Assembly (NCBI RefSeq): GCF_017792385.1
Contig: NZ_CP051230.1
Coordinates: 1,612,001-1,676,000 of the forward strand
Length of the DNA stretch: 64,000 nucleotides
Reading direction: 5' to 3'
From: Hyphomonas sp.
GTDB lineage: Bacteria; Pseudomonadota; Alphaproteobacteria; Caulobacterales; Hyphomonadaceae
Shown here: piece after piece, positions 1 through 8,755 of the stretch
Layout: each line of letters starts with the position of its first letter
Numbering within the stretch: position 1 is the first letter of the stretch
The notes under the pieces: generated by a model
What the model saw: the letters and a program-made list of their open reading frames with translations, nothing else
Database searches by the model: none
Told to the model about the DNA's origin: nothing
Translations under genes and position numbers: made by a program

Positions 1-1693
1 GTTCTGCCTGCCGCGCTTTGACGGCGAACCGGTTTTCAACAAGCTGCTGGGGGGCGGTGGCACGTTCAGCGTGTGGATGGAGGGCCTTGCCAAGCGCAGC
101 CAGACCTATGACCGCAACACGGCCATCCTGCGAACACGGATGGAGGCGGAGGACGGTTCCATTCTCGAGATCGTCGATTTTGCGCCGCGCTTCCAGAACA
201 AGGGCCGGACCTTCCGGCCCGCAAGCCTGGTGCGCCGGTTTGAAGTGCTGGCTGGTGCGCCGCAACTGACCATCTCGCTGACACCGGAAACCGGTTGGGG
301 CGAACGAAAGCTGAGACCCATTCGGGGGGTGAACCATGTCCGGTTTGCCGATGAGGAATTTTCGTTCCGCGTGACAACGGATGCACCGGTTTCCTACATT
401 CTGGGCCAGACCAGCTTTATTCTCGACAAGGATGTGACCTTCATCCTGGGGGCGGACGAGTCCCTGACAGACTCACCGGGCGTCATCGGACGAGACTGGG
501 AAGAACGCACCCGGCAATACTGGGCCAAATGGGCGCGCAGCCTGGCGGTACCGTTCGAGTGGCAGGATGAGGTGATCCGCGCAGCCATCACGCTGAAACT
601 GTGTGTCTTCGAGGAGACCGGCGGCATTGTCGCGGCCTTGACGACGTCGGTTCCGGAACATGAAGGATCATCCCGCAACTGGGACTATCGTTTCTGCTGG
701 ATCCGCGATGCCTACTTCACGGTAACGGCGCTGAACCGGCTGTCCGGCATGGGAACACTCGAACATTACATGCGGTGGGTACGGAACATTGTGGCGCACT
801 CCAAGGGGGGGCATATCCAGCCTGTCTACGGCATTGGCCTGGAGGCAGACCTGACCGAGGACATTGCCGAACACCTGCCGGGCTTCCGCGACAGCGGACC
901 GGTGCGACGCGGCAACCAGGCCGCCGAACATGTCCAGCATGACGTGTATGGGCAAGTCGTGCTCGGGGTGGCGCAATCCTTCTTCGACCATCGCCTGCTG
1001 GCGCGACCCGGCATTGCAGAATTCGAACAGCTTGAGCCTGTCGGCGAACGCGCCTTTGCCGTTTATGACACACCGGATGCCGGCATCTGGGAATTCCGTA
1101 CCATTGCACATGTCCACACGTCTTCCGCCATCATGTGCTGGGCGGCGTGCGACCGGCTCTCCCGGATTGCCGACCGGCTGGGCCTGGACAATCGGACAAC
1201 CTATTGGCGGGAACGGGCTGACATCATCCGTGCGACCATTCTCGACAAGGCATGGAATCCGGATGTGGGAGCGTTCACCGCCGCCTTTGGCGGCACCGAT
1301 CTGGACGCCTCGGTTCTGCTGATGGCCGAAATCGGGTTCATCCCGGCCGACGATCCCCGCTATGTGGGAACAGTCGACGCCGTCGACCGCGACCTGCGGG
1401 AAGGCAACCATGTCTACCGCTACAAGGTCGAGGATGATTTCGGCAAACCGAAGACCGCCTTCACGGCCTGTACGTTCTGGTTCATCGATGCGCTCTACCG
1501 GGTCGGCCGCATCGACGAGGCGCGGGAGATGTTCGAAGCGGTTCTGGCCACGCGCAATCATCTCGGTCTCATGTCCGAGGATGTCGATCCGGAGACCGGG
1601 GAGCTCTGGGGTAATTTCCCGCAAACCTATTGCATGGTCGGAATCATCAATTCCGCGGCGCTTCTGAGCAAGCCTTGGGCAGCCGTGACCTGA
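1..1693 (+). CDS. Glycoside hydrolase family 15 (glucoamylase-like) protein, 5' truncated by window edge
   Basis: The reading frame is open from base 2, well before the first ATG at 71, so the gene starts upstream of the window. The visible 563 residues begin with a segment typical of the N-terminal beta-sandwich of bacterial GH15 proteins (FCLPRFDGEPVF, then LLGGGGTFSV). The (alpha/alpha)6 catalytic domain follows, shown by NWDYRFCWIRDAYFT and GGIVAALTTSVPE, and it ends with GNFPQTYCMVGIINSA. Family members hydrolyse alpha-glucosidic bonds (glucoamylase, trehalase or dextranase-like), and the substrate cannot be told from sequence. No secretion signal can be judged because the N-terminus is missing. 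A gap of 90 bp separates it from the ATP-grasp gene. GH15 genes may be only neighbours of the peptide-ligase cluster rather than part of it. Confidence 0.88.
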   Translation, partial: FCLPRFDGEPVFNKLLGGGGTFSVWMEGLAKRSQTYDRNTAILRTRMEAEDGSILEIVDFAPRFQNKGRTFRPASLVRRFEVLAGAPQLTISLTPETGWGERKLRPIRGVNHVRFADEEFSFRVTTDAPVSYILGQTSFILDKDVTFILGADESLTDSPGVIGRDWEERTRQYWAKWARSLAVPFEWQDEVIRAAITLKLCVFEETGGIVAALTTSVPEHEGSSRNWDYRFCWIRDAYFTVTALNRLSGMGTLEHYMRWVRNIVAHSKGGHIQPVYGIGLEADLTEDIAEHLPGFRDSGPVRRGNQAAEHVQHDVYGQVVLGVAQSFFDHRLLARPGIAEFEQLEPVGERAFAVYDTPDAGIWEFRTIAHVHTSSAIMCWAACDRLSRIADRLGLDNRTTYWRERADIIRATILDKAWNPDVGAFTAAFGGTDLDASVLLMAEIGFIPADDPRYVGTVDAVDRDLREGNHVYRYKVEDDFGKPKTAFTACTFWFIDALYRVGRIDEAREMFEAVLATRNHLGLMSEDVDPETGELWGNFPQTYCMVGIINSAALLSKPWAAVT

Positions 1694-1783
1694 GCCTGCA
1701 CGGAAATTGACGTTCCCATACCGGCGCGGGTCCGCCTGAAGCGCCCGGTTGATGCCTGAGCGGTCCTGTGCGTTGCTCGATGC

Positions 1784-3217
1784 ATGGCTGGAAGCGATGG
1801 TATCTTCGATGAAATGCATGGCTTCGGGGACGAGGTCAGGCCGCCTTATGCGGGCTATAGCGGCTGGTTCGACCGGACCACGCCCTCCGCCCTGCTGAAG
1901 AAGTCACGCGATGCGCAAGCCGTGTTCCGGCGCACGGGCATCACATTCAATGTCTATGGCGAAACGGAAGCGGATGAGCGGCTGATCCCGTTCGATCTGG
2001 TGCCACGGATCATCGGCGCCAGTGAATGGGCGTTGCTGGTGCGGGGGATCGAGCAACGGGTCCGCGCGATCAATGCCTTCCTGTATGACATCTATCACCG
2101 TCAGGAGATTGTACGGGCCGGCCGCCTTCCGGAACACCTGATCCGGGACAATGATGCCTTCCTTCCGAAGATGATCGGCTTTGACCCGCCCGGCGGCATC
2201 TATACCCATATTGTCGGCATCGACCTGGTGCGGACCGGTCCGAACGAATTCTTTGTTCTGGAAGACAATGCCCGCACCCCGTCAGGTGTTTCCTACATGC
2301 TGGAAAACCGCGAAACCATGCTGAACATGTTCCCGGAACTCTTCGCCCAGATTCCGGTGCAGCGGGTTTCGGGCTATCCGATGGCGCTGCGCCGGTCGCT
2401 GGAACGGTCAGCCCCGGTGCAAAGTGCCGGCAGCCGTCCCACCGTGGCCATCCTGACGCCCGGCATTCACAATTCGGCCTATTTCGAACATGCCTTCCTG
2501 GCAGACCAGATGGGCGTGGAACTGGTTGAAGGCCATGATCTGCGCGTTGTGGACGGCCGCGTGGCAATGCGCACGACGCAGGGGTATGAGCCAATCGATG
2601 TGCTTTATCGCCGAGTGGATGACGATTTTCTTGATCCCTTGAATTTCCGGCCGGATTCCATGCTGGGCGTTGCGGGCATCTTTGATGTGTACCGGGCCGG
2701 GGGCATCACGATTGCGAATGCGCCGGGCACCGGCATTGCAGACGACAAGGCGATCTATTCCTATATGCCGGACATCGTCGAATTCTATACCGGCCAGGCG
2801 CCGCTTCTGAAGAATGTGCCGACCTGGCGCTGCGCGGAGCCGGACGCGCTGGCCTATGTGCTGGACCATCTGGAGGATCTTGTCGTCAAGGAAGTGCACG
2901 GGTCCGGCGGGTATGGCATGCTGGTGGGGCCCGCAGCCAGCAAGAAGGAGATCGCGGCTTTCCGCAAGAAGCTGGAAGCGCGGCCGGGAAACTATATCGC
3001 GCAGCCGACCCTGGCCCTGTCGACCGTGCCCGTCCTGACACGGGGCGGGCTGTCGCCGCGCCATGTGGACCTGCGCCCGTTTGTGCTGGTTTCGGCCGAC
3101 GGGGTGGACGTCACACCGGGCGGGCTGACGCGCGTGGCGATGAAGAAGGGATCTCTCGTGGTGAATTCCAGCCAGGGCGGCGGCACCAAGGACACCTGGG
3201 TCCTGAAGGAGGGATAG
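1784..3217 (+). CDS. Circularly permuted ATP-grasp protein (COG2308 type)
   Basis: A 477-residue protein of the circularly permuted type 2 ATP-grasp family. Recognisable blocks are LEDNARTPSGVSYML (about residue 160), the DDKAIYSYMPDIVEFY region and VVKEVHGSGGYGMLVGP (about 370), the glycine-rich nucleotide-binding loop. Family members are predicted peptide or amide ligases, and no substrate is established. The next three genes (alpha-E, transglutaminase, proteasome-type protease) follow at 2, 3 and 33 nt, so an operon is almost certain. This set matches the conserved amidoligase neighbourhood known from comparative genomics. The ATG at 1784 has only a weak ribosome-binding site. An ATG at 1814 is possible but would cut conserved-looking N-terminal sequence. 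Confidence 0.9.
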   Translation: MAGSDGIFDEMHGFGDEVRPPYAGYSGWFDRTTPSALLKKSRDAQAVFRRTGITFNVYGETEADERLIPFDLVPRIIGASEWALLVRGIEQRVRAINAFLYDIYHRQEIVRAGRLPEHLIRDNDAFLPKMIGFDPPGGIYTHIVGIDLVRTGPNEFFVLEDNARTPSGVSYMLENRETMLNMFPELFAQIPVQRVSGYPMALRRSLERSAPVQSAGSRPTVAILTPGIHNSAYFEHAFLADQMGVELVEGHDLRVVDGRVAMRTTQGYEPIDVLYRRVDDDFLDPLNFRPDSMLGVAGIFDVYRAGGITIANAPGTGIADDKAIYSYMPDIVEFYTGQAPLLKNVPTWRCAEPDALAYVLDHLEDLVVKEVHGSGGYGMLVGPAASKKEIAAFRKKLEARPGNYIAQPTLALSTVPVLTRGGLSPRHVDLRPFVLVSADGVDVTPGGLTRVAMKKGSLVVNSSQGGGTKDTWVLKEG

Positions 3218-3219
3218 GC

Positions 3220-4161
3220 ATGCTGGGACGGACCGCATCGGGCCTGTTCTGGATGGCCCGCCTTCTGGAGCGCGCGGAGAATGCCAGCCGACTGGTGGAG
3301 GCGGGGTTTCGCATGGCCCTGACACGGTCGCAGCCAGGCGAGGAGGAATGGCGATCGGTGATCGTCACGGCAGGCTGTTGCGATTCCTATCTGGCCCGGC
3401 ACGAATCCATCTCCGGTGGCAAGGTGGCCGATTTCGTGCTCCGGGACCGGAGCAATCCGTCGAGTGTCATGTCGGCGCTGCATGCTGCGCGCGAGAATGC
3501 CCGCATGACCCGTACCGCGCTGACCCGCGAAATGTGGGAAGCGATCAATGATTTCTGGCTGGCCGTTCAGGCCGCCTTGAAGCGGACCCCCTCGGAGGCG
3601 GACCTGCCGGACATCCTGGCCATGATCCGGCAGCAGGGCGCGCAAGTGCGCGGTGCGACCACGGGCACGATGCTGCGCAATGACATCTACAATTTCGTGA
3701 TGCTGGGCATCATGAGCGAGCGGGCAGACAATACGGCGCGGATCCTGGATACCAAGTATTATGTCCTTCTGCCGTCCAGCGCCTCGGTCGGGTCGTCGCT
3801 CGACAATGTGCAATGGGAGATGATCCTGCGGTCCGCCTCCGCACAGCGGTCATTCCACTGGCTGAACGGCGGAAACATCACGCCACGGACGATTGCGGAC
3901 TTCCTGATCTTCGACAAGCGGATGCCGCGCTCGCTGGCCTATTGCTATGACACGATCAGCTTCCAGCTCGAATGCCTCTTCCGGCAATATGGCCAGCGCC
4001 TGCCGGCTCACGATCTTGCCGCCTCGCTGGAGGCAAGCCTCACCGCCACGACGATCCAGAATGTGTTCGACGAGGGCCTGCACGAATTCCTGTCCGATTT
4101 CCTGCGGCGCAATGCAGCGCTCTCGCAACAGATCGAAAAAGATTACCGGTTCACGGAGTAG
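3220..4161 (+). CDS. Alpha-E domain protein (COG2307)
   Basis: A 313-residue, mostly helical protein starting MLGRTASGLFWMARLLERAENASRLVE, which is the hallmark opening of the alpha-E family. No catalytic motif is known for the family. It nearly always sits beside a circularly permuted ATP-grasp gene and is thought to act with it, sometimes as a fused domain. Here it begins 2 nt after the ATP-grasp stop and ends 3 nt before the transglutaminase, so translation is probably coupled. The function proposed is purely from context. No signal peptide or membrane segment is visible. Confidence 0.88.
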   Translation: MLGRTASGLFWMARLLERAENASRLVEAGFRMALTRSQPGEEEWRSVIVTAGCCDSYLARHESISGGKVADFVLRDRSNPSSVMSALHAARENARMTRTALTREMWEAINDFWLAVQAALKRTPSEADLPDILAMIRQQGAQVRGATTGTMLRNDIYNFVMLGIMSERADNTARILDTKYYVLLPSSASVGSSLDNVQWEMILRSASAQRSFHWLNGGNITPRTIADFLIFDKRMPRSLAYCYDTISFQLECLFRQYGQRLPAHDLAASLEASLTATTIQNVFDEGLHEFLSDFLRRNAALSQQIEKDYRFTE

Positions 4162-4164
4162 GGC

Positions 4165-4965
4165 ATGCGTCTGACTGTCGATCACACTTCGACCTATACC
4201 TACGAAAGCGGCGTAGGTTATGCCTTGCAACAGGTGCGCAAGCGGCCGCTCAATCTGGCGTCACAGTCGATCCTGTCCTGGGATCTCGTGCTGGAGGGCG
4301 CGCGCCGGGAAACGGGCTATACCGACCATCACGGAAACCTGGTGGATTTGATCCTGGTCGAGTCCGACACGCCGAGCGTGTCCGTGAGCGTGCGCGGGGA
4401 GGTCGAGACGCATGACACATCCGGGGTGACGGGCGGGCACCGGCAATTGGTGCCGCTGTGGCTGTATCGGCGGCCGACCCCGCTGACGGCGCCGGCGAAG
4501 AATCTGCGCGCGCTGGTCTCCGGCATTGGCGCGAGCGAGACCGCCGATGTCGGCGTGCTGCACGAGCTGATGGCCGAGATTGCCGCCCGCATCCGCTATG
4601 AGAAGGACCAGACCGATTCCCGCACAACGGCCGAACAGGCACTGGAGGCCGGGCAGGGGGTCTGCCAGGATCATGCGCATGTCTTCATCGCGGCGGCGCG
4701 GCTTCTGGGATATCCGGCGCGCTATGTCAGCGGGTATCTGATGATGACGGACCGCATCGAGCAGGAAGCCGGACATGCCTGGGCGGAAGCCTGGGTGGAC
4801 GGGCTCGGCTGGACCGGGTTTGATGTCTCCAATGGCATCTGTCCCGACGCACGCTATATTCAGATCGCAACCGGGCTGGACTATGATGATGCCGCGCCGA
4901 TCCGGGGGCTGGTCTATGGGGCGGGGGACGAGAATCTCGTCGTCTCCATACAGGTTCAGCAATAG
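4165..4965 (+). CDS. Transglutaminase-like cysteine protease family protein
   Basis: A 266-residue protein with an N-terminal beta-rich bacterial transglutaminase-like region and a C-terminal transglutaminase core. The catalytic triad is visible as Cys in QGVCQDHAHVFI (about residue 168), His in GHAWAEAWVDGLGW (about 208) and Asp in GFDVSNG (about 223). In this neighbourhood these enzymes are believed to cleave or exchange the amide bonds made by the ATP-grasp ligase. No signal peptide is seen, so a cytoplasmic location is likely. The triad is complete, unlike the inactive transglutaminase domain encoded at 6703-8235. Confidence 0.9.
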   Translation: MRLTVDHTSTYTYESGVGYALQQVRKRPLNLASQSILSWDLVLEGARRETGYTDHHGNLVDLILVESDTPSVSVSVRGEVETHDTSGVTGGHRQLVPLWLYRRPTPLTAPAKNLRALVSGIGASETADVGVLHELMAEIAARIRYEKDQTDSRTTAEQALEAGQGVCQDHAHVFIAAARLLGYPARYVSGYLMMTDRIEQEAGHAWAEAWVDGLGWTGFDVSNGICPDARYIQIATGLDYDDAAPIRGLVYGAGDENLVVSIQVQQ

Positions 4966-4998
4966 GGTCGGTGTCAGGCGCGAACGGAGACATTTCAG

Positions 4999-5730
4999 GT
5001 GACATATTGCGTGGCGCTGCGGCTGGACCGGGGGCTCATCTTCATGTCGGACACCCGGACCAATGCCGGGATCGACAATATCTCCCGGTTCCGGAAGATG
5101 TTCACTTGGGAGGTTCCGGGCGAGCGCGTCATCACCATCCTGACGGCGGGCAATCTGGCCACGACGCAGGCGGTGATCAGCCTGCTGGAAGAACGGATGA
5201 AAGCCCCTGAAGAGCGCAATCCGAGCATCATGGCGGCCGATACGATGTTCCAGGTGGCGCGCTTGGTCGGCGACACGCTGAAGGAAGTCATCCGCACCCA
5301 GGGCAATGACGGGCCGGATGCGGAAGCAAAATTCGGCGCGACCCTGATCGTGGGCGGCCAGATCGCCGGCATGGAGCCACGGCTGTTCATGGTCTATCCG
5401 GAAGGCAATTTCATCGAGGCGAGCGACGAGACGCCCTTCTTCCAGATCGGCGAGACAAAATATGGCCGACCGATTCTGCTGCGGGCCTTCCGCCCGGACA
5501 TGACGTTCGAGGAAGCGGTCAAGCTGCTCTATGTGTCCTTCGACTCGACCCTCAAGGCGAACCTGTCGGTCGGCATGCCGCTGGACCTGCAGACGCTGGA
5601 GGAGGGATCGTTCCAGGTGGGCCAGTCGCGCCGGATCAATGAGGACGATCCCTATTTCCTGACGGTGTCCTCACGCTGGGGCGATGCGCTGAAGCTCGCC
5701 TTCGATTCCCTGCCGGACTATGAGTTCTGA
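4999..5730 (+). CDS. Proteasome-type (Anbu-like) Ntn protease
   Basis: A 243-residue protein opening with MTYCVALRLDRGLIFMSDTRTNAGIDN. That is the N-terminal strand pattern of COG3484 proteasome-type proteases, in which the residue after Met (Thr2) would be the Ntn nucleophile once the initiator Met is removed. A GTG at 4999 is used because it places this Thr at position 2. An upstream ACGGAGA sequence (4983-4989) serves as the ribosome-binding site. These proteins assemble into a ring-like oligomer and accompany ATP-grasp/alpha-E/transglutaminase genes. The natural substrate is unknown. The gene ends convergently, 16 nt before the stop of the RimK-like ligase on the other strand. Confidence 0.88.
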   Translation: MTYCVALRLDRGLIFMSDTRTNAGIDNISRFRKMFTWEVPGERVITILTAGNLATTQAVISLLEERMKAPEERNPSIMAADTMFQVARLVGDTLKEVIRTQGNDGPDAEAKFGATLIVGGQIAGMEPRLFMVYPEGNFIEASDETPFFQIGETKYGRPILLRAFRPDMTFEEAVKLLYVSFDSTLKANLSVGMPLDLQTLEEGSFQVGQSRRINEDDPYFLTVSSRWGDALKLAFDSLPDYEF

Positions 5731-5746
5731 CGCCGCCTGAGCCCGC

Positions 5747-6706
5747 TCAGACGGGTTCGGGAACATGGTTGCGATAAAGCTTGCGCGCGAGGTCCACCCG
5801 GGCAAGTGCGTCCATGCCTTCGGTATCGGCTTCCAGCGTGGCCTTCAGCAAGGGGCGGATGCCCATCCGGTTGGCAACCTGGATAGCCAGGCCCGGACGT
5901 GCATTGAGTTCCAGCAGCAGCGGCCCCTTGGTCTTGTCCAGAACGATGTCTGCGCCGAGATAGCCGAGGCCGGTCACGTCATAGGCCTTGGCGGCCATTT
6001 CCAGCATCGTGTCCCAATGGGGGACCGAGAAATTCCGCAGCGGGTTTGCCGTGTCCGGGTGAATGTCCGTGGTCTTGCCGTTCTGCATGCCGCTTAGTGT
6101 CTTGCCGCTGACAAGATCCAGGCCTACGCCGACGCCGCCCTTGTGCAGATTGGCCTTGCCGTCCGACTCGGCCGTCGGCAGGCGGACCATGGCGACGGCG
6201 GGGATGCCCCGCACGACGATGATGCGGATGTCCGGCACTCCGCCAAACGAGATCGGGTTGAAGATTTCGTCGAACTTCACGCGATACTCGAACATGGCCA
6301 CGTCCGGCTGGCCGCTGAGGCTGTACATGCCTGACAGGATATTGTTGACGTGGAAGCGGATGTCCTCGAGCAGTGCCCGCTGGCCATTGGAGCGGCGCCA
6401 ACCGCCCCGCATCGGCTCCATCAGAACCTGGATTCCGTTCCCCTGCGAGCCATTGGCCGGCTTGATCACCACACCATCCGGCTTGTCGAGATAGGATTCG
6501 AGGTGGCGCATGTGAAACGGATTGGCGATCACTCCATACAGTTCCGGCGTGGGAATGCCGGCGGCGATGGCCAGCCGCTTGGTTTCGCGCTTGTCATCAA
6601 CCAGCCGGATCAGCTTGCGCGGATTGAGCTCGTTGACGAGCCGCAGGTTCCGCTCGTTGATGCCGAGCAGTCCGGCGCGCCGCAAAGCCCGATAGCGTCC
6701 GATCAT
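5747..6706 (-). CDS. RimK-like alpha-L-glutamate ligase (ATP-grasp)
   Basis: A 319-residue ATP-grasp protein of the family annotated as alpha-L-glutamate ligase-like. Its motifs include GVVIKPANGSQGNGIQVL (nucleotide-binding loop, about residue 80-97), the GVGVGLDLVSGK segment and the magnesium-binding LLELNARPGLAIQ (about residue 270). It is the last gene of a three-gene minus-strand operon and overlaps the end of the inactive-transglutaminase gene by 4 nt. The trio of peptidase, inactive transglutaminase with membrane domain, and RimK-like ligase is a known conserved neighbourhood. It is proposed to make and sense a peptide modification, but substrate and product are unknown. Confidence 0.9.
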   Translation of the reverse strand: MIGRYRALRRAGLLGINERNLRLVNELNPRKLIRLVDDKRETKRLAIAAGIPTPELYGVIANPFHMRHLESYLDKPDGVVIKPANGSQGNGIQVLMEPMRGGWRRSNGQRALLEDIRFHVNNILSGMYSLSGQPDVAMFEYRVKFDEIFNPISFGGVPDIRIIVVRGIPAVAMVRLPTAESDGKANLHKGGVGVGLDLVSGKTLSGMQNGKTTDIHPDTANPLRNFSVPHWDTMLEMAAKAYDVTGLGYLGADIVLDKTKGPLLLELNARPGLAIQVANRMGIRPLLKATLEADTEGMDALARVDLARKLYRNHVPEPV

Positions 6707-8235
6707 TTCCGCGTGTCCAGTTCCCGGAAACGGATCAGCTCGCTGAGCCGCAGACCGGTGTATTTGCCCATCATCAGGCAGATGGCCATGATGACGAGGA
6801 GCAGTTCGGGGAAGTTGAACATCAGATATTCAACATGCCGGTTGGTCATCACCAGATAGGCTGCGGCGGCCACGAGAAGGCTGCCAATGCCCTGCTTGAT
6901 GGCTTCGGTCGGGGAGTATTCCTCCCAGGCGATCGACATGCGCTCAATGGTCATGGTCAGGATGACCATCGGGAACAGGGAGATCGACAGGCCGATCCGT
7001 TGACCATTATTGGCCATGATCTGTGCGATGACTGCCATGCAGATGACGATGAAGACAACGACGGTGGCCAGCCTCGGCACAAGCAGCAGTTTGAGCTTCT
7101 CCAGATAGAAGCGAACGGCCAGCCCCAGAACGATGAGGGCAGTGAACAGGATGACGCCATTCACCAGGGCGGTTTCGCGGAAGGCGATGCCGATGAGCAC
7201 CGGCATGAACGTGCCAAGGGTCTGCAGCCCGATGAATTGTCTGAGGAAGACCAGCATCAGGATGCCGACCGGAATGGTCACGAGCACCTGATAGACCAGT
7301 TGGGTCGTGATCGGCAGGCGGTTGAACGAGAACCATTGCATGGCCGAGCCTTCATCCTTGGCCACACGCTGAACGACATCCGCCACGGCGGCATTTACGG
7401 GTTGAAGGCTTACCTGAAGTTCCAGATCGGAGATGCCCTCGGCGCGAATGAAATCCTTGGTGCCGTGCCAGATGGTGAAGAACTCGTTCGGGTCCGGTCC
7501 GGGGAAGTATCGGCGGTCGCTGCCATCGGCATGGTATTCCAGCCAGTGCCGGATTTCCGCGCGGCGGCGGGACTGGTCAAGGTAAACGCCATTGGCGACG
7601 CGGGCAGGAATGCCCTGGCTGGTGAGGACGTCGCGGGCCAGCGCAAGGCGTGCGATCTGGCGTGGCAGGGCGGGGGACAGGAGGGCTTCCACCTCGTCCA
7701 CATCGCCATCCACGAAGATTTCCTCCAGAACAAGGTCCGCCAGGGATTCATCGTCGGCAGAGCGGCGGCGCAAATCGGTGGACCAGACGAGGAACGCCTG
7801 GCGTTCAAGATCATTCTCGGTTTCCGGCGCCGCGCGGCGCAGCTTGCGGCGCATGCTTTCCGGCAATGGGCTGGCCGTTGTCTCTCCCAGCAGGCGGGCG
7901 CGATAGCGCAACACCTTGCGGTCATTCGGGTACCGGTAGGTCCAGATGGCCGTCCGGCCTTCTTCCTCGCGCGAATTCAGGCGCAGGCCGAAGGCACCAT
8001 TGTAGAATTGCTCCTGCGAGACCCGGCGGTTTTCGCTGTTGGACGGGATGTAGGCCTCCAGCCGCACAGGCTGGTTGCTTGTGTCGAAATCCAGATAGAT
8101 CTCGAAATCCCAAGTCGTTGTCTGCGCGCCGGGGGCGAGCGGATAATCCAGTTGGAACACTTTTGTAGCAAAGATTCCAAGCCCGATGGCGGCGAGGATC
8201 AGCGCCAGAAGTCTGGTATGTGTAAAACTATTCAC
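6703..8235 (-). CDS. Inactive transglutaminase fused to multi-TM domain (UUP1 / 7TM family)
   Basis: A 510-residue membrane protein. From the chosen GTG at 8235 it begins VNSFTHTRLLALILAAIGLGIF, an N-terminal signal-anchor helix. Residues about 30-300 form an extracytoplasmic transglutaminase-like domain that lacks a recognisable Cys-His-Asp triad. From about residue 320 a run of roughly seven hydrophobic helices follows (LVYQVLVTIPVGILMLVFL, then GTFMPVLIGIAF, and so on). An upstream in-frame ATG at 8376 was rejected because the first 47 residues would be read inside the upstream protease gene and are not membrane-like. With the GTG start the two genes overlap by 8 nt and are probably translationally coupled. 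The family is thought to act as a membrane sensor or scaffold for the RimK-like ligase. Confidence 0.82.
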   Translation of the reverse strand: MNSFTHTRLLALILAAIGLGIFATKVFQLDYPLAPGAQTTTWDFEIYLDFDTSNQPVRLEAYIPSNSENRRVSQEQFYNGAFGLRLNSREEEGRTAIWTYRYPNDRKVLRYRARLLGETTASPLPESMRRKLRRAAPETENDLERQAFLVWSTDLRRRSADDESLADLVLEEIFVDGDVDEVEALLSPALPRQIARLALARDVLTSQGIPARVANGVYLDQSRRRAEIRHWLEYHADGSDRRYFPGPDPNEFFTIWHGTKDFIRAEGISDLELQVSLQPVNAAVADVVQRVAKDEGSAMQWFSFNRLPITTQLVYQVLVTIPVGILMLVFLRQFIGLQTLGTFMPVLIGIAFRETALVNGVILFTALIVLGLAVRFYLEKLKLLLVPRLATVVVFIVICMAVIAQIMANNGQRIGLSISLFPMVILTMTIERMSIAWEEYSPTEAIKQGIGSLLVAAAAYLVMTNRHVEYLMFNFPELLLVIMAICLMMGKYTGLRLSELIRFRELDTRK

Positions 8236-8755
8236 GGTCGTCGTTTTCGCAGCTGCCTTCGGCGATGAATGTCGACGAGGAATCGACCAGCACTCTGGAT
8301 GCCATGAATTCACGCCCCACAAGGAAGTCGTATTCGAATTCTTCCCGGTCGGCCAGATTAACTTCGGCCAGACCACTGACTCCCCCGATGCATAGCGGGA
8401 GGTGAATAACCGGGCGGCGGATCGTGCCGCCGGTCTTCAGCTTGATCAGTGCAAAGCGGCGGACATTCTGGTCGTACCGGACGGTGCGGCCATTCTTCCC
8501 GACCAGCCGGAAGCGAACCCAGTCATCCTTGCCGGACTTGTTGTAGATATGGACATCGCGCGCGAAGACAGAGCTGGAATCGGCCCCCGTATCCAGCTTG
8601 CCCTTCATTTCCAGTCCGAGCTTGCCGACAAAGACGTCCTCGACATAGCCCATGACGGCAATGTCGTCGGTCCGATCGCGGCTGTCTGCGGTGGCGGAGA
8701 CGGCAGGCAGTGCGAGAATCGCCGCCGCGGCTACGACATGTCTCAGATATTTCAC
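8228..8755 (-). CDS. Retropepsin-like 'ATP-dependent zinc protease' family protein, secreted
   Basis: A 175-residue protein with signal peptide VKYLRHVVAAAAILALPAVSA and the aspartic-protease motif KLDTGADSSSV. It ends with the family segment DFLVGREFMASRVLVDSSSTF. Despite the family name, the DTGA motif points to a retropepsin-like fold. GTG at 8755 is preferred over the ATG at 8884 because it places the signal peptide at the N-terminus and has AGAGGA upstream. The 43 residues before it look non-conserved. It is the first gene of the minus-strand trio with the inactive transglutaminase and the RimK-like ligase, so it may process a peptide made by that ligase in the periplasm. Confidence 0.78.
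   Translation of the reverse strand: MKYLRHVVAAAAILALPAVSATADSRDRTDDIAVMGYVEDVFVGKLGLEMKGKLDTGADSSSVFARDVHIYNKSGKDDWVRFRLVGKNGRTVRYDQNVRRFALIKLKTGGTIRRPVIHLPLCIGGVSGLAEVNLADREEFEYDFLVGREFMASRVLVDSSSTFIAEGSCENDDRE

Noticed and set aside
668..1819. Long minus-strand open frame opposite the GH15 gene
   Set aside because: It is a shadow of a high-GC gene: it has no recognisable family and overlaps a clear GH15 frame.
5738..5751. CTGAGC-CC-GCTCAG as a bidirectional terminator between convergent genes
   Set aside because: The stem is short with a 2-nt loop and no T-run on either side; too weak to call.
6835..8268. Long plus-strand open frame opposite the inactive-transglutaminase gene
   Set aside because: Low-complexity, charged composition typical of antisense frames in GC-rich DNA; the other strand has a clear membrane protein.
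8236..8376. Longer N-terminus of the inactive-transglutaminase protein from ATG 8376
   Set aside because: The extra 47 residues are read inside the upstream protease gene, are not hydrophobic and hide the natural signal-anchor start at GTG 8235.
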